A DNA stretch of 40,716 bases, taken from positions 1 through 40,716 of the forward strand of contig CAMDEA010000004.1 in NCBI GenBank assembly GCA_945893045.1, given 5' to 3'. The DNA is from Planctomyces sp. SH-PL62 (lineage in GTDB: Bacteria > Planctomycetota > Planctomycetia > Planctomycetales > Planctomycetaceae). The position numbers and the translations under genes were made by a program. Below the pieces are notes generated by a model. That model was not told the origin of the DNA. It was given only the letters and a program-made list of their open reading frames with translations, and ran no database searches. This document shows, piece by piece, positions 23,810 through 33,024 of the stretch (positions are counted from its first letter, which is position 1; the number at the start of each line of letters is the position of its first letter).

Positions 23810-24000
23810 CGGGAGGTCATTTCGCGCACAGTCTATGTGCGTTCGATTCGGACGCAATCAGCGCGGCGGAATTGATGCTCGAATCGCCGTTGCTCTTCGG
23901 CAACATCCCCGCAAGGTCCGCCAACTGGGTGGTTGAAGTTCACCCGGACACCTCATAACGTCCCCCGGCATTTGTTCCCCGCCAACAAGGTTGTCCCGCC

Positions 24001-24882
24001 ATGCAACGTCTCACCATTCAACCGCTTTCCTATGAGTTCAGTCGCTATCGCGAGCCGCGTCTGCGAATCCAGTCCGGCGAGACCATCGTCGTCGAATCGG
24101 AAGACGCCCTCTCTGGACAACTCCGCAAGCCAGGAGATCGCCGCGATCGGACGACCGTTCCCTACAGCAATCCACTGACGGGACCGATCAGCATTGAGGG
24201 TGCCGAGCCGGGCGACTCGCTCGCCGTCACCATTCACGAGATCAAGCCGAGCATCGGCCAATGCTCAACCTACACCGGCAACCCCAAGCAACTCTGCGAG
24301 TGGTTGGGGAGCGACTGTCCGCATCAGGCTCACATCATGCCGATCCGCGACGGCGTGATTCACTTCAGCGACGAGATCACGATCCCGTATGCCCCGATGC
24401 TCGGCTGCATCGGCACCGCACCCGACTGGGGATCGCCGACAACGCTGCCGGCCGGACCGCACGGCGGCAACATGGACATCATCGAAGTCTGCCCCGGCAA
24501 TACGATCTACTTGCCTGTGTTTGTGCCGGGCGGATACCTCTACCTCGGCGACGCTCACGCCGCGATGGGCCACGGCGAGTTGTCGGCCACTGGACTCGAA
24601 ATGCCCGCCGAATCGACGATCACCGTCAAGCTGATCAAAAACAAAAAGCTGCTGTCGCCACGCATCGAGTCGCCTACCGAGATCATGGCCGTCGTCAGCG
24701 GCAACCCGATGGAACGCTCCGCCGCCGAAGCGTTCGCGCGGTTGATCCTCTGGATGGAAGAAGATTTTTCTTGGAACCGCTGGCAAGCCTACGACCTGCT
24801 GACTCACGTCGCGCACTTGTCGATCGGCTACTACGGCATCGGCACCATCGCGGCGAAGGTCGAGAAGCGATATCTCCGCTGA
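24001..24882 (+). CDS. Acetamidase/formamidase family protein
   Basis: The 293 residues start at ATG 24001 with AAGG upstream. Family landmarks include GPISIEGAEPGDSLAVTI (about 60-77), MLGCIGTAP (about 133-141), GPHGGNMD (about 152-159) and LYLGDAHAAMGHGE (about 180-193). Members hydrolyse short amides such as formamide or acetamide to the acid and ammonia in the cytosol as zinc enzymes. The length fits the family. It lies divergently from the SGNH-like gene and upstream of mqnE with a 135-bp repeat-bearing spacer. The true substrate cannot be set from sequence. Confidence 0.88.
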   Translation: MQRLTIQPLSYEFSRYREPRLRIQSGETIVVESEDALSGQLRKPGDRRDRTTVPYSNPLTGPISIEGAEPGDSLAVTIHEIKPSIGQCSTYTGNPKQLCEWLGSDCPHQAHIMPIRDGVIHFSDEITIPYAPMLGCIGTAPDWGSPTTLPAGPHGGNMDIIEVCPGNTIYLPVFVPGGYLYLGDAHAAMGHGELSATGLEMPAESTITVKLIKNKKLLSPRIESPTEIMAVVSGNPMERSAAEAFARLILWMEEDFSWNRWQAYDLLTHVAHLSIGYYGIGTIAAKVEKRYLR

Positions 24883-24946
24883 TCCGCGTCATCCGTCAGA
24901 TCCGTGTTCTCATGAATGGAACGCGGATGACACGGAAAACACGGAT
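24882..24946. repeat. Imperfect inverted repeat of ATCCG/CGGAT units
   Basis: ATCCGCGT (24882-24889) pairs with ACGCGGAT (24921-24928), and ATCCGTGTT (24900-24908) pairs with AACACGGAT (24938-24946), so the pairs cross rather than nest. GTCATCCG also recurs as its complement. It begins on the last base of the formamidase stop codon. Confidence 0.65.
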
Positions 24947-25017
24947 TTGTCCTTGTCCCAAGTTAATCGAGCTTCACACTGCCGGTTTCGCTGTTTCACT
25001 AACTTCTGATTGCTCCC

Positions 25018-26163
25018 ATGATCGCACCGACTCCCAACACCCGACTCCGCCAAATCACCGACAAAGTCGAAGCCGGCGAACGCCTGACCTTCGACGAGGG
25101 TGTCTTCCTCGACGAGCAAGTCGATGTCCTGACGCTCGGCCGCTTGGCCAACACAGTGCGCGAACGGAAGAACGGCAACCTCGCGTTCTACAACACCAAC
25201 ATCCATCTCAACCCGACGAATGTTTGCGTCTATCGCTGCGTCTTCTGTGCGTTTCGATCCGACCTGAAGGCCGAGCGCGGCTACACGTTCACCGACGACA
25301 TGATTCGCGAGCGAACTCTCGAAGCCAAAGCGGCCGGAGCAACCGAGATTCATGTCGTCGGCGGTCTGCATCACCAGAAGGATTTTGACTGGTACGTCAA
25401 CGTCGTCCGAGTCATCCACGAGACCTACCCGGAGATTCACATCAAGGCGTGGACCGGAGTCGAAATCAACTGGTTCGGGCACATCACCAAGCAGCCGTAT
25501 CGCTGGGTCTTGCAGCAGTTGATCGACGCCGGCCTGGGCAGCATGCCCGGCGGCGGGGCCGAGATTTTTCATCCCGACGTCCGCGCCCAAATCTGCGAGC
25601 ACAAAGCGGACGGCAGCAACTGGCTCGAAATCCACCGCACCGCTCACGAACTGGGCCTGCGCTCCAATGCCACGATGCTCTACGGCCACGTCGAACAGGC
25701 CGAGCACCGCATCGACCACCTCTGCAAGCTGCGCGAACTGCAAGATGAGACGCACGGCTTCCAAACCTTCATCCCGCTGGCATTCCATCCGGAGAACACG
25801 AAGCTCGACTACATCACAAAGCCGAGCGGCATGATGGACCTGAAGGTGATGGCGATCTCGCGGCTGATGCTCGACAACTTCGATCACATCAAAGCCTACT
25901 GGATCATGCTGGGTGAGAAGACCGCCCAAATCGCGCTCAACTTCGGAGCCGACGATCTCGACGGCACCGTGGTCCACGAACTGATCTACCACGACGCCGG
26001 AGCGAAGACGCCGGAGGGCCTCACTGTCACCCAACTCCACCACCTCATCCGCGAAGCCGGCCGCGAACCGGTGGAACGCGACACGCTGTATCGCCAAGTG
26101 ATCCGCGAGGGTGCAAAATGGCAAATCGGCGAGCCCGTTTTGGCGAGCCGCCTCGCCGGATGA
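25018..26163 (+). CDS. mqnE: Aminofutalosine synthase, radical SAM enzyme of the futalosine menaquinone route
   Basis: The 381 residues start at ATG 25018. The radical-SAM cluster motif CxxxCxxC is C70-V-Y-R-C74-V-F-C77. Further MqnE-type landmarks are EIHVVGGLHHQKDFDWY, MPGGGAEIFHPDVRAQI, ATMLYGHVEQAEHRIDHL and FIPLAFHPENTKL. The enzyme joins 3-[(1-carboxyvinyl)oxy]benzoate to SAM to give aminofutalosine in menaquinone synthesis. MqnC, the paralogous radical-SAM enzyme, has a different motif pattern; the GGGAEIF segment favours MqnE. No other menaquinone genes lie nearby. Confidence 0.92.
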   Translation: MIAPTPNTRLRQITDKVEAGERLTFDEGVFLDEQVDVLTLGRLANTVRERKNGNLAFYNTNIHLNPTNVCVYRCVFCAFRSDLKAERGYTFTDDMIRERTLEAKAAGATEIHVVGGLHHQKDFDWYVNVVRVIHETYPEIHIKAWTGVEINWFGHITKQPYRWVLQQLIDAGLGSMPGGGAEIFHPDVRAQICEHKADGSNWLEIHRTAHELGLRSNATMLYGHVEQAEHRIDHLCKLRELQDETHGFQTFIPLAFHPENTKLDYITKPSGMMDLKVMAISRLMLDNFDHIKAYWIMLGEKTAQIALNFGADDLDGTVVHELIYHDAGAKTPEGLTVTQLHHLIREAGREPVERDTLYRQVIREGAKWQIGEPVLASRLAG

Positions 26164-26235
26164 TTTGCACGGGGACACCGATTTGAGTTCGGTGATGAGG
26201 TTTCTGTCGGACACCGTTGAATTGATTCCGTGACC

Positions 26236-28656
26236 ATGAAATTGCTCGTCGACAAATCCTGCCTCGTGATGGTTCTGATCTGGGGATTCGGTTGCGCGGC
26301 GGATGTTGCTGCCGCAGAGGCGCTGAATCCGCAGGTCGATGCCTACCTCAAGACATACTGCCTCGGCTGCCATCGTGAGAAATCGACGAAGAGTGATTTT
26401 CGAATCGACAAACTCTCGGCCAGGGTCGGGTTCGAGGACACTCCGCAGTGGTTGGAAGTGATCGAACGGATTAACTCAGGAGAGATGCCGCCCAAGGATG
26501 CGAAGCCGCGGCCATCGGCTGAGGAAAGCGCCGCCGCGGTGGAATGGTTGGCGGCGCGGATCAAGGAAGGCGAAGCGGCACGCATGGCGGCTCGCGGGCG
26601 TGTGTCCTTCAACCGGTTGACTCGCGACGAATACGTCAACACGGTGCGCGATTTGATCGGCGTCCATTTCGATGCGACCGATCCCGGCGGGTTTCTGGAC
26701 GACCCGGAGTGGCAGGGCTTTGAACGGATCGGATCGGTGCTGACGCTCTCGCCGTCGAACATCGAAAAATATCTCGCGGCGGCGGAGGTCATCCTCGCCG
26801 AAGCGTATCCCGCCAAAGCAGCGCCGTTTTATGAAGGCTCCAAGCGAGTCCTCTTGGAGAATCAGGTGAATGAGCGGCATCGCGAGCGGCTGCGCGAGCT
26901 GGGCCTGCTCGACAAGGTCCGTTTCGAGATGTGGCCGGGCGACACGTTTCGTTACTCCAACTTGCAGGAACCGCTGCCGGAAGCGGGCATCTATGAGATC
27001 AGTTACACGCTCAGCGGCCTGAAGCCGGAGAACGGCCGCGCGCCGCGACTGAAGGTTTATGAGGAAAAGCTCGACCGCGTGCTGCATGAGCAGGACGTCC
27101 TCGCGCCGGAGGACAAGCCGGTCACAGTCACGTTCCGCACGCATCTGCCGAAAGGTCGGCCGACGATCATGGTCTATAACGATGTGCCCGGCCCGTCGAA
27201 CCTGCCGCGCTCCGGGCGACACGGCGATCGGCCCTTCATCAGCACGAAAGACGGCCGCATCCCGTGGCAAATGAAACTGACCGACGAGCAGGGCCGGCCG
27301 CGTTATCCGTTCCTCATCATGGACTCGATCTCGTGGCGCGGGCCGATCATCAGCGAGCCGGAACAGCGGCGGCGCGATGAATACATGCCGCGCGAAGACG
27401 GGAACATCACCCAGGTGCGCGACGGACTTGGCCGATTGGCACAGCGAGCGTTTCGTCGTCCGGTCAATGACGACGAGTTGGACGGCTTCGTCAGCATCGT
27501 GACATCGGAACTGGCCGCGAAAGAAAAATTCCGGGATGCGGTGAAGGCGGGGATGCTCGCGATTCTCTGCTCGAAGAGTTTTCTCTTCATCTCCGAAGGA
27601 GACGAGGACACGAATCGGCTGACGCTCAACGATTGGGAGATCGCGACGCGGTTGTCGTATCTGCTGTGGAGCACAATGCCGGACGACGAACTCACCACGC
27701 TGGCCGAACAAGGCAAGCTGCGCGACAAGTCGGAACTGGCCCGGCAAGTGACGCGGATGCTGCAAGACACTCGCTCGACGCGATTCACAGACTCCTTCGC
27801 GACTCAATGGCTGAGACTTCGCAAGGTCGGCATGTTCCCGCCCGATAAGAAGCTGTATCCCGATTACGACAAGCACCTCGAAGCCAGCATGATTGCGGAA
27901 TCGAAATCATTCTTCGGGGAAGTGCTGTGGCGCGGCCTGACACTGCGCGAGTTCCTGCACTCCGACTGGAGCATGATGAATGCGCGACTTGCCGAGTTCT
28001 ACGGCCTGCCTCATGCCGACTTGCCGCGCGAGGAATTCCAGCGCGTCTCGCTTCCTGCGGAGAGTCATCGCGGGGGACTGCTCACTCATGCGGCGATTCT
28101 CTCGCTGACATCGGACGGTTCGCGGCACCGGCCCGTGCATCGTGGCGTGTGGTTGTCGGAAGCGATCTTTGGCAAGTCACCACCACCACCTCCGGCGAAT
28201 GTCGATCCGATCGAACCGAATCCGGTCACTGCCCCCAAGGCCACACTCCGCATGAAGTTGGAGGCTCATATCCATGATGCGCGTTGTGCGTCGTGTCACA
28301 AAAAGATCGATCCGCTCGGACTGGCGTTCGAGAACTACGATGCCATCGGACGTTGGCGCACCGAGGAGGTCGTCGAGGGAACTGGTGAGAACCCCAAAGT
28401 GAATCCCGCCGGAAAACTGCCCGATGGTCGCGCCTACCAAACCCCCGAAGAGTTCAAGCAATTGCTGCTGGCCGACCTCGATGCGTTCAACCACACCTTC
28501 ATCGAGAAGTTGGCGACCTACGGTTTGCGTCGCACCCTGTCGTTCGACGATCGCGATCAGCTCGCCGAGATTGCGAAAGTCAGCCGTGCGAAAGACTACC
28601 GCTTACAGGACCTCGTCGAAGCGTTTGTGGTGTCGGAACTGTTTCAAAAACGATGA
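26236..28656 (+). CDS. Planctomycete cytochrome-type protein (DUF1587-DUF1595-DUF1592-DUF1588-DUF1585)
   Basis: I use the ATG at 26236 (806 residues); a GTG two codons earlier is possible. A signal peptide precedes ADVAAAEA. A first heme c site is C42xxC45H46 (CLGCH); a second is C684xxC687H688 (CASCH) in the DUF1588 region. Visible domain order: cytochrome c-like (35-110), DUF1587 around FNRLTRDEYVNTVRDLIGV, a beta-rich region, DUF1595 around AQRAFRRPVNDDELDGFV, DUF1592 around LNDWEIATRLSYLLWST, DUF1588 around RGGLLTHAAILSLTSDGSR and DUF1585 at the end. Such proteins are secreted and thought to be redox partners; function is unproven. It is followed by a DUF1552 gene, the usual planctomycete pair. 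Confidence 0.95.
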   Translation: MKLLVDKSCLVMVLIWGFGCAADVAAAEALNPQVDAYLKTYCLGCHREKSTKSDFRIDKLSARVGFEDTPQWLEVIERINSGEMPPKDAKPRPSAEESAAAVEWLAARIKEGEAARMAARGRVSFNRLTRDEYVNTVRDLIGVHFDATDPGGFLDDPEWQGFERIGSVLTLSPSNIEKYLAAAEVILAEAYPAKAAPFYEGSKRVLLENQVNERHRERLRELGLLDKVRFEMWPGDTFRYSNLQEPLPEAGIYEISYTLSGLKPENGRAPRLKVYEEKLDRVLHEQDVLAPEDKPVTVTFRTHLPKGRPTIMVYNDVPGPSNLPRSGRHGDRPFISTKDGRIPWQMKLTDEQGRPRYPFLIMDSISWRGPIISEPEQRRRDEYMPREDGNITQVRDGLGRLAQRAFRRPVNDDELDGFVSIVTSELAAKEKFRDAVKAGMLAILCSKSFLFISEGDEDTNRLTLNDWEIATRLSYLLWSTMPDDELTTLAEQGKLRDKSELARQVTRMLQDTRSTRFTDSFATQWLRLRKVGMFPPDKKLYPDYDKHLEASMIAESKSFFGEVLWRGLTLREFLHSDWSMMNARLAEFYGLPHADLPREEFQRVSLPAESHRGGLLTHAAILSLTSDGSRHRPVHRGVWLSEAIFGKSPPPPPANVDPIEPNPVTAPKATLRMKLEAHIHDARCASCHKKIDPLGLAFENYDAIGRWRTEEVVEGTGENPKVNPAGKLPDGRAYQTPEEFKQLLLADLDAFNHTFIEKLATYGLRRTLSFDDRDQLAEIAKVSRAKDYRLQDLVEAFVVSELFQKR

Positions 28657-28665
28657 CCAATCAAT

Positions 28666-28729
28666 ATTCGCGCTCCATTTCATTCGCGCGGCCTTTTCGA
28701 TTTCCGCGCGAATGAAATGGAGCGCGAAT
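28666..28729. repeat. Inverted repeat, ATTCGCGCTCCATTT family (copy 1)
   Basis: 26-bp arms at 28666-28691 and 28704-28729 are perfect reverse complements with a 12-nt loop. It starts 9 nt past the cytochrome gene stop. Copies 2 and 3 are at 30157-30215 and 31507-31569. Confidence 0.92.
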
Positions 28730-28761
28730 CCCAGATTATTCGCCCCAAAAGGAACCGTGCC

Positions 28762-30144
28762 ATGAGTCATATCAACCTTCGCCGCTGGCAGATGAATCGT
28801 CGGCAGGTTCTACGTGGCCTGGGTGTGAGCCTCGCCTTGCCGCTGCTCGACTGCATGGTCCGCCCGGCGTCGGCCGCTGCGAACGTACCCGCCGCGATGA
28901 AGCCGAAACGGAGCGTCTTCCTTTACATCCCCAACGGCGTCAACACGCTCACCTGGCAGATCGAGAAGGCCGGGGCGGATTACGAATTTACCAAGCCGCT
29001 CAAGTCGCTCGAAAAACACCGCGCGGAGATCACGCCGATCAGCGGCCTGCATCATCCGCAGGTGCTCGGCAAGCATCACAATTGCGAGAAGGTCTGGCTG
29101 ACCGGCGCGAATGTCCCCGGCGATGGCGGTGCCTTCCGCAACACGGTCTCGGCGGACCAGTTGATGGCCGAGGTCCAGGGGGTGGCGACTCGCTTTTCGT
29201 CGCTCGAAATCGCGATCGAAGGAGTCTCGCTGGCTTGGTCGAAGGACGGCATTCAGATTCCCGCCGAGCGAAACACACAGCAGATCTTCAACCTGCTCTT
29301 TGGCGTGGAGAAGGACAGCAAAGAGACGATTCGCCGCCGTCTCAGCCGTCGCGGCAGCATCCTCGATCTCGTCGCCGCCGATGCGAGTCGCGTCAACAAG
29401 AAGCTGGGCAATGCGGATCGCTCGAAGCTCGATGAATACTTCACCGCGGTGCGGCAGGTTGAGGAACGGACGCGCCGCGCGGACGATTGGCTCAACATTC
29501 CCAAGCCGCAGGTTCCGTCCGACGATGCCGCCCGTCTTCAACGAAAGCTGAGCATGGCCGAGGCCGGCGAATATTATCGGTTGTTCTACGATCTGATGGT
29601 CATGGCCCTTCGGACCGATTCCACGCGAGTCATCACTTGCGGCATCGGCAGCGAAGGGAATACCAGCGGCATTCCGGAGATCGGCATCCTGCAAACTCGA
29701 CACGGGCTCTCGCACCACAACGGCGACCCCGAACAACTTCGCCGACTGACCGAGACCGACACGTTCCTCGTCGAGCAGTTCAGCTACTTCCTCGACCAGC
29801 TCAAGTCGCAACAGGAGGAAGGGCAATCGCTGCTGGATACGACGCAGGTGCTGTGGGGCAGCGGCATGGCCTACGGTCACAGTCACGGCAACGCGAACCT
29901 GCCGACGATCATCGCCGGTGGTCGCGCTCTGGGTTACAAGCACGGCACTCACGTCGATTTCAATCTGCCGAAGATCGGTCAGTACAACGTCGCGGACGTC
30001 AGCGGCCACTACCGCATCTGCTCGCGGCCCGTCGATGAGAATGCACGGCTGAGCAACCTGCTGCTCACGATGCTGCAACGAGCGGATGTCGAAACGGAAA
30101 GATTCCAGGACAGCTTGGGGACGATCTCGCAGGTTCTGGCGTAG
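28762..30144 (+). CDS. DUF1552 family secreted protein
   Basis: I chose the ATG at 28762 (460 residues) because AAGGA lies 7-8 nt upstream; an earlier ATG at 28717 lies inside the repeat. The start has a Tat-like [19 protein letters not shown] signal, so export of a folded protein is likely. Landmarks include [65 protein letters not shown] and [17 protein letters not shown] [22 protein letters not shown]1552 proteins are a planctomycete speciality that always accompany DUF1592-type cytochromes; the fold is sulfatase/phosphatase-like by family knowledge, with role unknown. Confidence 0.94.
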   Translation: MSHINLRRWQMNRRQVLRGLGVSLALPLLDCMVRPASAAANVPAAMKPKRSVFLYIPNGVNTLTWQIEKAGADYEFTKPLKSLEKHRAEITPISGLHHPQVLGKHHNCEKVWLTGANVPGDGGAFRNTVSADQLMAEVQGVATRFSSLEIAIEGVSLAWSKDGIQIPAERNTQQIFNLLFGVEKDSKETIRRRLSRRGSILDLVAADASRVNKKLGNADRSKLDEYFTAVRQVEERTRRADDWLNIPKPQVPSDDAARLQRKLSMAEAGEYYRLFYDLMVMALRTDSTRVITCGIGSEGNTSGIPEIGILQTRHGLSHHNGDPEQLRRLTETDTFLVEQFSYFLDQLKSQQEEGQSLLDTTQVLWGSGMAYGHSHGNANLPTIIAGGRALGYKHGTHVDFNLPKIGQYNVADVSGHYRICSRPVDENARLSNLLLTMLQRADVETERFQDSLGTISQVLA

Positions 30145-30156
30145 TTCACAGTCCGC

Positions 30157-30215
30157 ATTTGCGCTCCATTTCATTCGCGCGGCAATAATCCGCGCGAATG
30201 AAATGGAGCGCGAAT
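30157..30215. repeat. Inverted repeat, ATTCGCGCTCCATTT family (copy 2)
   Basis: Arms at 30157-30182 and 30190-30215 pair with one mismatch and a 7-nt loop. It begins 12 nt past the DUF1552 stop. Confidence 0.92.
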
Positions 30216-30248
30216 GAGCCACAAATTCAACACTTTCGACTTTCCATC

Positions 30249-31499
30249 ATGCTTCACCGATGCTTCGGACTCTTCCTCATCCTGTGCTTGATCTCCACGG
30301 CCGGCTGGCTACAGGCGGACGACCCGCCGAAGTTCCGCACGGACGCCGATGGTCCCTACAAGGCCGACGAACTGAAGAAGCTGGCGTCGAAAAACAAGGG
30401 TGAGGTGTTGCAGTGGTATCAGCTCGTGGAGGGCCAGTTTCCGCCGGAAGGCTCGGCGCACGCGGTCTCCGGCGAACTGATGCTCGTCGATCACCTGGAG
30501 CGCCGCTTTCAAATCCGAGTCGATCGCAAAGACAGCCAGGAACGGGGCGTCTGGGATTTGCCGCTGGATGCCACCATGCTCCCCTACGGAAGCATCTACT
30601 ACCACGGTGCTCCCGCCGCATTGCAGGACATCCCGTTGGGAACGCACCTCAACGGTTTGTTTTATCTCAAAGATCCGAAGGACAACTCGCCGGGCCCGGA
30701 CACGGCCTACCGGCGCAAGACTCCCGAATACGATTTCCGCCGTTGTTTTCGGTTGGAGGATGACTTCACGTTTCACGCTCGGCAAAAGCAATTGTGGAAG
30801 ATTGAATCGGTCGATCTGGCAACGAAGAAGCTCGTCGCCACGCTGGAACGCGACGGCACATCGGCGGGAAAGCCGCAGTCGTTTGACCTGACATCGAGCA
30901 CTCGCGTGCTGCAAGGCACAGGGACCGGTGATCTCAAGACGCTGCAACCGGGGCAGTCGGTGCTTTGCAATCTCACTTGGGTGACGCTGTATGGACCGGG
31001 CCGAGTGTTCGATCTCTGGATCGACGAACCGGCTCGGAAATTGGCCACGAGCCAGCAACTCGAACGGCATCGGAATCACATCCGCGAACGAGGTCTCGCC
31101 GGCTGGGTCGATGCGGTCGATGACGACGCTCAGATCGTGACGATCACGTTCTTCGGCGGCGTCGATTCAAAGCTGTTCGATGAGCTGACTCTCACAAGCG
31201 CCGAACCATTCGGCTGGCCGCTCTCGAAACCTGAGGATAAGCCAACGGCTCCCAAAGGGACGATCGCCGTCGCGCGCGAGAGCTTGATGACCTACGACCC
31301 GGTCAACGATCGCAAGGGTGGCAACATTCTGGAGATCAAAAAGATCCCCGTTCAGCCCGGCAGCAGCGGTGTGCAGATCCGAGTGAAATGCGACATGCTC
31401 CTCGAAGGTTTCCGCCCGCGCCGCGTCGTCCGCTTTTACCCCGCCACCTGGAAAGTCATCGCCCTCCCGCGTGAAGAACAGTTTTTCGGACGCGAATAG
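30249..31499 (+). CDS. Secreted protein of unknown function
   Basis: I chose the ATG at 30249 (416 residues): it opens a good signal peptide (LHRCFGLFLILCLISTAGWLQA, cleavage after QA), whereas the longer frame from 30198 reads the repeat. The mature part contains SGELMLVDHLERRFQIRVDRKDSQ, YGSIYYHGAPAALQDIPLGTHLNG and a second half with CNLTWVTLYGPGRVFDLWIDEPARKLA and ITFFGGVDSKLFDELTL. Both halves look beta-rich. I do not recognise the family. The last residues are basic with EEQFFGRE. It sits after the DUF1592-DUF1552 pair and before an LRR protein, so it is probably part of the same secreted locus. Confidence 0.78.
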   Translation: MLHRCFGLFLILCLISTAGWLQADDPPKFRTDADGPYKADELKKLASKNKGEVLQWYQLVEGQFPPEGSAHAVSGELMLVDHLERRFQIRVDRKDSQERGVWDLPLDATMLPYGSIYYHGAPAALQDIPLGTHLNGLFYLKDPKDNSPGPDTAYRRKTPEYDFRRCFRLEDDFTFHARQKQLWKIESVDLATKKLVATLERDGTSAGKPQSFDLTSSTRVLQGTGTGDLKTLQPGQSVLCNLTWVTLYGPGRVFDLWIDEPARKLATSQQLERHRNHIRERGLAGWVDAVDDDAQIVTITFFGGVDSKLFDELTLTSAEPFGWPLSKPEDKPTAPKGTIAVARESLMTYDPVNDRKGGNILEIKKIPVQPGSSGVQIRVKCDMLLEGFRPRRVVRFYPATWKVIALPREEQFFGRE

Positions 31500-31506
31500 T
31501 TTTTTT

Positions 31507-31569
31507 CCGCGCGAATGAAATGGAGCGCGAATAAGACATTCCCATTCGCGCTCCATTTCATTCGCGCGG
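31507..31569. repeat. Inverted repeat, ATTCGCGCTCCATTT family (copy 3, opposite orientation)
   Basis: Arms at 31507-31532 and 31544-31569. The CCGCGCGAAT side comes first, so this copy is inverted relative to copies 1 and 2. It begins 7 nt past the previous stop. Confidence 0.92.
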
Positions 31570-31597
31570 CAATGAATTCCCTCTGGAGAAAAACCCC

Positions 31598-32797
31598 ATG
31601 ACTCAAAACTTCACCGTCAGCGGATCGTTGCTCGCGGCTTTCGTCTCGTGCTGCCTGGTACAAAATCCCGCGCCAGCCGAGTCCCCCGCAACGGCACTCT
31701 CAACGATCAAGTCTGCTGCGGAGTTGGAGGCATTGGTGGCCTCAACTGGTGACGACGTCTGGAAGAAATCCCTGCGTGAGCACTCGGCGGCCATACTCGC
31801 TGCGGCGGCTCAGCGACCGCACATCGAAGCCGTGAAGCGCACCATTCTGAGTTCGCCCGGCCGGTTCGAAACACTCAACACGACCCCCGCGTCTTTGAAG
31901 AAAGCGGCAGCCGGTGACGTCGCCTTGTTCGACACGTTGAAGCTCGTCGATCTCGCAATCCCGAATGCCGGACCTCACGATCATCGCAAGGTCGATCCCT
32001 ACGACGCGGCGTTCTTCGAGCATCTCGGTCACATCACGGCGCTCGAATCGCTCAACATCATCGCCACGAAACTCAACGATGGTTGGATCGCCCCGATCGG
32101 CAAGCTCACGAATCTGAAGACGCTGCGATTCACCAACAACGGGAAGCTCACCGATGCCGGTCTCGAAAAGCTGGCCGGGTTGAAACAGTTGGAGACCTTT
32201 TCGTTTGTCGGGACCGGGATGCAGGGACATGCCTACTCGAAGTTTGCAGGCTGGACCAAACTCACGCGTGTCAGCCATCGCGGCAGCAGCATCGACGACG
32301 AAGGCTTGCAGCAACTCTGCGAGCACCTCCCGAATCTCGAAAACATCAGCCTCGCCCACGCCAAGTTCACGGACGCCGGCGCGCCGCATCTGACGAAGCT
32401 GACCAAGCTCAAGGGACTGGAGATTGGCACACGCAACGCCACGCCGCAGTGCCTGCAGCATCTCGTCAAACTTCCGCTGGAATACCTGCAACTCGGCGAC
32501 GGCCTCGACGCACCCGAAGGCATTGCCCTCATCAAGGATATCCCCACGCTGCGCCGAATGACGCTCACCAACGCGAAGGTTCTGACGGACGCCGACTTGA
32601 AAGTCGTCGCCGGCATGACGCAGTTGGAACACCTGGAACTCGGTAGGATCGACCTCCCGGACGAACGCCTCGGAGTGCTGAAAGACTTCGCCTTTCTGAA
32701 GTCGATGCGTCTCGTCCCGGCCGCGGCCCCCTTCACTCCCGAAACTCAAGCTCGAATCCAACAACTGCTCCCGAAGTTGGAGCTTCAATTCAAATAG
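31598..32797 (+). CDS. Secreted leucine-rich repeat protein
   Basis: The 399 residues start at ATG 31598 (GGAG 9 nt upstream). A signal peptide-like start (SGSLLAAFVSCCLVQ) precedes the mature part. Repeats of about 24-26 residues run from about 140 to 380: LTNLKTLRFTNNGKLTDAGLEKL, LPNLENISLAHAKFTDAGAPHL, LTKLKGLEIG, IPTLRRMTLTNAKVLTDADLKVV, MTQLEHLELG. The consensus with TDAGL is the bacterial internalin-like/planctomycete LRR form. Such domains bind proteins or glycans outside the cell. It follows the unknown secreted protein within the same plus-strand group. The ligand is unknown. Confidence 0.85.
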   Translation: MTQNFTVSGSLLAAFVSCCLVQNPAPAESPATALSTIKSAAELEALVASTGDDVWKKSLREHSAAILAAAAQRPHIEAVKRTILSSPGRFETLNTTPASLKKAAAGDVALFDTLKLVDLAIPNAGPHDHRKVDPYDAAFFEHLGHITALESLNIIATKLNDGWIAPIGKLTNLKTLRFTNNGKLTDAGLEKLAGLKQLETFSFVGTGMQGHAYSKFAGWTKLTRVSHRGSSIDDEGLQQLCEHLPNLENISLAHAKFTDAGAPHLTKLTKLKGLEIGTRNATPQCLQHLVKLPLEYLQLGDGLDAPEGIALIKDIPTLRRMTLTNAKVLTDADLKVVAGMTQLEHLELGRIDLPDERLGVLKDFAFLKSMRLVPAAAPFTPETQARIQQLLPKLELQFK

Positions 32798-32887
32798 CGT
32801 GCGGACAAAAAAACTCCGTTACGCGGCGTTCAGACTCACTTGGCAATCCGCCCACGCTCTGGCCTGCCTGTCGAAAAAGTCGGAATC

Positions 32888-32968
32888 ATGTAACCCGAAG
32901 CGTCAGCGAGGGTCGGAATCATCGAGAAATCACATTCCAAACTCCCTCGCTAACGCTTCGGGTTACAT
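32888..32968. repeat. Inverted repeat, ATGTAACCCGAAGCG family (copy 2)
   Basis: 25-bp arms at 32888-32912 and 32944-32968 with one mismatch and a 31-nt loop. It lies about 90 nt past the LRR gene, with short GTCGGAATCAT repeats at its edge. Confidence 0.9.
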
Positions 32969-33024
32969 TTTCCGACACGCTCTGGCGAGTGTGGCGACCA
33001 ACAATTCACCCAGGAGACATTTTC

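Noticed and set aside
28717..28761. Upstream start of the DUF1552 gene inside a repeat
   Set aside because: The ATG at 28717 belongs to the inverted repeat; a ribosome site and a Tat-like signal favour 28762.
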